DNA from: Kluyvera genomosp. 1
Lineage (GTDB): Bacteria > Pseudomonadota > Gammaproteobacteria > Enterobacterales > Enterobacteriaceae
Assembly (NCBI RefSeq): GCF_001266615.1
Contig: NZ_LGHZ01000011.1
Location: 181,647-245,646, forward strand
DNA: 64,000 nt
Direction of reading: 5' to 3'
Shown piece after piece: positions 59,938-64,000 of the stretch; the stretch's first letter is position 1, and each line of letters starts with the position of its first letter. The notes under the pieces were generated by a model. It was not told the origin of the DNA. It made no database searches and saw only the letters and a program-made list of their open reading frames with translations. The translations under genes and the position numbers were made by a program.

Positions 59938-61974
59938 ATGAAACTCGCCGCAATCCTACCGTTAATGTTCCCCGCCTTCGCCAGCGCAGCAAGCTGGACG
60001 ATGGATGACTTCCCTGCTTTTTCCGCCGACGGAACGGGAAAATTCACCAGTCAAAAAATGCTCACAAAGGGTACTCGCCCTCTAAGGCTTAATTTTGACC
60101 AACAGTGCTGGCAACCCTCGTCAGCGATTCGGCTTAACCAAATGCTCTCTCTGGAGCCCTGCCAGGGAGATTCCCCTCAATGGCGCCTGTTCAGGGATGG
60201 TGACTATATGCTTGAAGTGGATACCCGTTCAGGAACGCCAACGCTGATGATTGCGGTCCAAAGCGCCGCCGATAGCAGCGACACGCAGGTAGACGTTCGC
60301 CAGTGTCCTCGCTGGGATGGAAAACCGCTGACGCTGGATGTCGCGAAAACATTCGCTGAAGGCAGTACCGTTCGTGACTTCTACAGCGGGCAGACCACGG
60401 TGGTCAAACAGGGGAAAATTACGCTGCTGCCTGCCGATGGCAGCAATGGTCTATTACTACTTGAAAATGCAGATGTGAACGAACGCGCGCCGTTTAGCTG
60501 GCATAACGCCACGGTTTACTTCGTACTGACCGACCGCTTTGTCAACGGCGACCCCAGCAACGACAACAGCTATGGTCGCCATAAAGACGACATGCAGGAG
60601 ATTGGCACCTTCCACGGTGGCGACCTTAAAGGGCTAACCAGCAAGCTGGATTATCTCCAGCAACTCGGTGTCAACGCGTTGTGGATAAGCTCTCCGCTTG
60701 AGCAAATCCACGGCTGGGTTGGCGGTGGCACCAATGGTGATTTCCCCCATTACGCCTATCACGGCTACTACACCCAGGACTGGACGCGGCTCGATGCCAA
60801 TATGGGCACCGAGAATGATCTTCGCGCGCTGGTGGATGGTGCCCATCGGCGCGGCATGCGCGTCTTATTTGATGTCGTCATGAACCATACCGGGTATGCG
60901 ACGCTCGCCGACATGCAGCAATATCAGTTTGGCGCGCTGTACCTTCAAGGAGATGAGATCACCAAAACATTGGGCCAACAGTGGACTGACTGGAAGCCCG
61001 GCCCGGGCCAAACCTGGCACAGCTTTAATGACTACATCAATTTCAGCGACAAAGCCGCGTGGGAGAAATGGTGGGGTAAAGCGTGGATCCGCACCGATAT
61101 TGGCGACTACGACAATCCCGGCTTTGATGATTTAACCATGTCGCTGGCATTCCTGCCGGATCTCAAAACCGAGTCGGCCACCGCAAGCGGGCTGCCCCAT
61201 TTCTACAGCCATAAACCGGATACCCACGCCAAAGCTATTGAGGGTAATACACCGCGTGATTACCTCACCCGCTGGCTCAGCCAATGGGTACGCGATTATG
61301 GCATTGATGGTTTCCGCGTCGACACGGCCAAACACGTTGAAATGGCGGCATGGCAACAGTTGAAAACGCAATCTATTGAAGCACTGGCGGAATGGAAGAA
61401 GGCCAATCCACAAAAAGCGTTGGATGATGCCCCATTCTGGATGACGGGCGAAGCCTGGGGCCACGGCGTGATGGAGAGTGAGTATTACCGCCATGGCTTT
61501 GACGCGATGATCAACTTTGATTACCAGGATCAAGCGGCAAAAGCCACGAGTTGCCTGGCAAATATCGATCTCACCTGGCAGCAAATGGCCGACAAACTGC
61601 AGAGTTTTAACGTCCTGAGCTATCTGTCATCCCACGATACCCGCTTGTTCCGCGAGAAAGGCAACAACGCCGCCGAACTGCTATTGCTGGCCCCCGGCGC
61701 GGTGCAGATTTTCTATGGCGATGAATCCAGCCGCCCATTTGGCCCTACTGGTTCTGACCCGCTGCAGGGAACCCGCTCGCAGATGAACTGGCAGGATGTC
61801 GCGGGTCACGCCGCCGCAACGGTTGCCCACTGGCAGAAATTGGGGCAATTCCGCGCGCGGCACCCGGCCATTGGCGCAGGCAAACAAACGACGCTCACAC
61901 TCCCTCAGGGCTACGGTTTTGTGCGTGAAAACGGGCAGGATAAAGTGATGGTAGTATGGGCGGGTCACCACTGA
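59938..61974 (+). CDS. malS: MalS, periplasmic alpha-amylase
   Basis: Secreted GH13 enzyme that trims maltodextrins to maltohexaose for uptake by MalEFGK. 678 residues. A signal peptide of about 17 (ending ASA), an N-terminal beta domain with paired Cys, then the TIM barrel. Catalytic residues: nucleophile Asp in GFRVDTAKH near 460, acid Glu in WMTGEAWGHG near 503 and Asp in LSSHDTRLF near 565. MalT-like boxes precede it. Confidence 0.97.
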   Translation: MKLAAILPLMFPAFASAASWTMDDFPAFSADGTGKFTSQKMLTKGTRPLRLNFDQQCWQPSSAIRLNQMLSLEPCQGDSPQWRLFRDGDYMLEVDTRSGTPTLMIAVQSAADSSDTQVDVRQCPRWDGKPLTLDVAKTFAEGSTVRDFYSGQTTVVKQGKITLLPADGSNGLLLLENADVNERAPFSWHNATVYFVLTDRFVNGDPSNDNSYGRHKDDMQEIGTFHGGDLKGLTSKLDYLQQLGVNALWISSPLEQIHGWVGGGTNGDFPHYAYHGYYTQDWTRLDANMGTENDLRALVDGAHRRGMRVLFDVVMNHTGYATLADMQQYQFGALYLQGDEITKTLGQQWTDWKPGPGQTWHSFNDYINFSDKAAWEKWWGKAWIRTDIGDYDNPGFDDLTMSLAFLPDLKTESATASGLPHFYSHKPDTHAKAIEGNTPRDYLTRWLSQWVRDYGIDGFRVDTAKHVEMAAWQQLKTQSIEALAEWKKANPQKALDDAPFWMTGEAWGHGVMESEYYRHGFDAMINFDYQDQAAKATSCLANIDLTWQQMADKLQSFNVLSYLSSHDTRLFREKGNNAAELLLLAPGAVQIFYGDESSRPFGPTGSDPLQGTRSQMNWQDVAGHAAATVAHWQKLGQFRARHPAIGAGKQTTLTLPQGYGFVRENGQDKVMVVWAGHH

Positions 61975-61989
61975 TTTATCCTTCTCCAG

Positions 61990-62016
61990 GCCTGCGTCGT
62001 TGGCGCAGGCTTTTTT
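61990..62016 (+). terminator. malS terminator
   Basis: Perfect 7-bp stem GCCTGCG/CGCAGGC with a 7-base loop, followed directly by six T. Starts 15 bases past the malS stop. Confidence 0.93.
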
Positions 62017-62147
62017 AGAATAAAACACTACCATAATAAAGATATATCGCATTACCCTCCATGAATGTCGCCAGCAGGCCATTTGCACCACATCGTGAGT
62101 GGCGTTATCGTTACCCACTTCACAGATCAAGCAATAGATAATCAGCG

Positions 62148-63401
62148 ATGACATTTTCACTTTTCGGCGACAAGTTCACCCGCCATACAGGCATTGCCCG
62201 CCTGATGGAAGACCTCAACGACGGTTTACGCACCCCAGGGGCCATCATGCTCGGCGGCGGTAACCCGGCGCAGATTCCAGAGATGAATTCATACTTCACG
62301 AATCTCCTGGCGGAGATGCTGGAAAGCGGCAAAGTCTCTGATGCGCTTTGTAATTATGACGGCCCGCAGGGAAAAAATGAGCTGCTGATCGCCCTCGCGG
62401 ATATGCTGCGTGATGAATTAGGCTGGGAGATTGGCCCACAGAATATTGCACTGACAAATGGCAGTCAAAGCGCATTTTTCTACTTGTTTAATCTGTTTGC
62501 CGGTCGTCGCGCGGATGGCACTACCCGTAAGGTACTTTTCCCTCTGACGCCGGAGTATATCGGCTACGCGGATTCCGGCCTCGAAGACGACCTCTTTGTT
62601 TCAACACGTCCGCATATTGAGCTGCTTCCTGAAGGGCAGTTTAAATACCACGTTGATTTTGACAACCTGCCGATTGGTAAAGATACCGGGATGATTTGCG
62701 TCTCGCGTCCAACCAACCCAACCGGCAACGTCATTACTGATGACGAAGTTAAACAGCTGGATGCGCTGGCGACCCAGCATGGAGTTCCGCTGGTTATCGA
62801 CAACGCCTATGGCGTCCCTTTCCCCGGGATCATCTTCAGCGAAGCCACGCCACTGTGGAATCAAAACACCGTGCTGTGCATGAGCCTGTCAAAACTGGGT
62901 CTACCGGGCAGCCGCTGTGGGATTATTATTGCCAGCGAAAAAATCATCACGGCTATCAGTAATATGAACGGCATTATCAGCCTTGCACCAGGTGGCATCG
63001 GACCAGCCATTATGTGCGAGATGATTAAGCGAAAAGATCTACTGCGACTGTCTGAAACAGTTATCAAGCCCTTCTACTACCAGCGCGTTCAGGAAACAAT
63101 TGCCACTATTCGTCGTTATCTGCCAGAAGAACGCTGCCTCATTCACAAGCCTGAAGGGGCAATTTTCCTGTGGTTGTGGTTTAAAGATTTGCCGATTACC
63201 ACAGAAGAACTGTATCAGCGCCTGAAAAAACGCGGGGTTCTGATGGTACCTGGCGACTTCTTCTTCCCTGGTCTGGATGAATCTTGGGAGCATACCCATC
63301 AATGCATGCGTATGAACTATGTTCCAGAGCCAGAAAAAATAGAAGCTGGCGTCAAAATACTCGCCGAGGAAATTGAAATAGCCTGGCGCGAGAAACGTTA
63401 A
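62148..63401 (+). CDS. avtA: AvtA, valine-pyruvate aminotransferase
   Basis: PLP enzyme (fold type I) interconverting valine and pyruvate with 2-ketoisovalerate and alanine. 417 residues, same as E. coli. The PLP lysine is in SLSKLGLPGSRCG near 249, with VSRPTNPTGN near 185 and IDNAYGVPFPG near 220. Monocistronic, promoter in the 131-base gap after malS. Confidence 0.97.
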   Translation: MTFSLFGDKFTRHTGIARLMEDLNDGLRTPGAIMLGGGNPAQIPEMNSYFTNLLAEMLESGKVSDALCNYDGPQGKNELLIALADMLRDELGWEIGPQNIALTNGSQSAFFYLFNLFAGRRADGTTRKVLFPLTPEYIGYADSGLEDDLFVSTRPHIELLPEGQFKYHVDFDNLPIGKDTGMICVSRPTNPTGNVITDDEVKQLDALATQHGVPLVIDNAYGVPFPGIIFSEATPLWNQNTVLCMSLSKLGLPGSRCGIIIASEKIITAISNMNGIISLAPGGIGPAIMCEMIKRKDLLRLSETVIKPFYYQRVQETIATIRRYLPEERCLIHKPEGAIFLWLWFKDLPITTEELYQRLKKRGVLMVPGDFFFPGLDESWEHTHQCMRMNYVPEPEKIEAGVKILAEEIEIAWREKR

Positions 63402-63761
63402 TATACAATATATCAGCCTCTAATTCTGGAGGCTGATGTTTTCTGTGACCATGATCGTTATTTAAAAAACAGAAACAATATATTCAGACGCTTTACGCCA
63501 CTCAGATTACTCCCAATTTATTACTCAATTTAACTCCTGCTAAACTCCCTACCCCATTATTTATTTCGGCTTACTATGTTAAAAATGAAGTAACAGCATG
63601 TTTCGCAAAGGCATATTATTTTACATAGCAGACTTTGTTTCTGCCTAAGTTAAATCAGAATATTCAGACTTTCGTATGAAAAAAAACACCCCGTGCAAGG
63701 CTTATTTTTCTACTTACACTGACTAATACGCACTCGGCGTTTTAACTGGTGGAGAAGGATC
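63402..63761. other. Intergenic region between avtA and the terminal lipoprotein gene
   Basis: 360 AT-rich bases with no supportable gene. The left end carries the avtA terminator hairpin. The right end must hold the promoter of the next gene, whose ribosome site GGAGAAGGA is at 63751-63759. Confidence 0.55.
63412..63442 (+). terminator. avtA terminator hairpin
   Basis: Perfect 9-bp stem ATCAGCCTC/GAGGCTGAT (63412-63420, 63429-63437) with an 8-base loop, followed by GTTTTCT. Eleven bases after the avtA stop. Confidence 0.78.
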
Positions 63762-64000
63762 ATGACTTCTAATAACGTTAGCCACTTAAGCATTATTGCT
63801 GTGGCAGTACTTATTGCATTCTCACTCTCTGCCTGTAGCGGTAGCGGCGGGGGCTCTCATTCAACGGCCAAAAATGGTTCCACTCAGGGCAGTGGATCCG
63901 GCGGAGGAGACAGTGGTGGTGATGGAGGCACTGGCGGTGGCACTGGCGGTGGCACTGGCGGTGGCACTGGTGGCGGCACTGGCGGTGGTACTGGTGGTGG
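63762..64000 (+). CDS. Gly-rich tandem-repeat lipoprotein, unidentified (5' part, runs off window)
   Basis: ATG 63762 with a strong GGAGAAGGA ribosome site opens a frame that stays open to the window end (79 codons). Residues 1-24 are a lipoprotein signal with lipobox LSAC (Cys25, next residue Ser, so outer membrane expected). Residues 26-56 are Gly/Ser-rich, and from residue 57 a TGGG repeat begins, encoded by a 12-bp unit. I do not recognise the protein. Such stalks often precede surface adhesin or protease domains, but nothing downstream is visible. E. coli K-12 has ysaA at this position, so it is likely accessory. Confidence 0.75.
   Translation, partial: MTSNNVSHLSIIAVAVLIAFSLSACSGSGGGSHSTAKNGSTQGSGSGGGDSGGDGGTGGGTGGGTGGGTGGGTGGGTGG
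63930..64000 (+). repeat. 12-bp tandem repeat coding for TGGG
   Basis: The unit ACTGGCGGTGGC begins at 63930 in frame and continues about six times to the window end, with synonymous changes (GGT for GGC) only in the last two to three copies. The first copies are identical, suggesting recent expansion by slippage or recombination. Copy number beyond the edge is unknown. Confidence 0.9.

Noticed and set aside
61681..62160. Minus-strand frame spanning the malS end, terminator and avtA start
   Set aside because: It crosses a strong terminator and the start of avtA, and has no recognisable protein features.
63930..64000. CRISPR array
   Set aside because: The repeat is a 12-bp in-frame coding unit without spacers.

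Overview
The window is a stretch of enterobacterial chromosome. Nearly every protein has an obvious Escherichia coli K-12 counterpart, and the order follows the K-12 segment yhjJ-dctA-pdeK-bcs-dpp-eptB-yhjX-yhjY-tag-yiaC-bisC-yiaD-ghrB-yiaF-cspA-glyS-glyQ-ysaB-wecH-yiaB-xyl-bax-malS-avtA. Sequence divergence, the absence of several K-12 genes (yhjV, ldrD, proK, yiaA, yiaG, hokA) and the presence of a 2-ketogluconate operon and a protocatechuate-type transporter point to an Enterobacter/Leclercia/Klebsiella-like member of Enterobacteriaceae rather than E. coli. No gene in the core looks broken. Identifications rest on remembered family sequences, not on database searches.

Layout. 1-3.9 kb: start of yhjJ, the C4-dicarboxylate carrier dctA and the c-di-GMP phosphodiesterase pdeK. 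4.1-18.1 kb: a complete cellulose locus, with bcsRQABZC on the minus strand and bcsEFG divergently on the plus strand; it encodes synthase, export pore, c-di-GMP sensing (PilZ in BcsA, GIL in BcsE) and cellulose phosphoethanolamine modification (BcsG). 18.2-23.9 kb: the dipeptide ABC importer dppABCDF. 24.5-32.9 kb: eptB, yhjX, yhjY, tag, yiaC, bisC and yiaD, with a large palindromic RNA-like element at 24.5 kb. 33.0-38.2 kb: a regulator plus kguE-kguK-kguT-ghrB operon for 2-ketogluconate. 38.2-41.3 kb: yiaF, a PcaK-like aromatic acid transporter behind PcaR-like boxes, and cspA with its cold-shock leader. 41.3-45.2 kb: an accessory block with an ABC-F ATPase and arsRBC. 45.4-50.3 kb: glyQS, ysaB, wecH and yiaB. 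50.5-58.7 kb: the xylose regulon xylAB / xylFGH-xylR. 58.8-64 kb: bax, malS, avtA and the first 79 codons of a lipoprotein entering a Thr-Gly-Gly-Gly tandem repeat that runs off the window.

The theme is nutrient capture (dicarboxylates, dipeptides, xylose, maltodextrins, 2-ketogluconate, aromatic acids) together with biofilm and envelope modification (cellulose, EptB, WecH). Non-core additions sit in two intervals, yiaD to cspA and cspA to glyS. I found no CRISPR array, phage, insertion sequence, rRNA or tRNA. The least explained items are the 146-bp nested palindrome downstream of eptB, the tandem-repeat lipoprotein at the right edge, and the ABC-F gene with small upstream reading frames.
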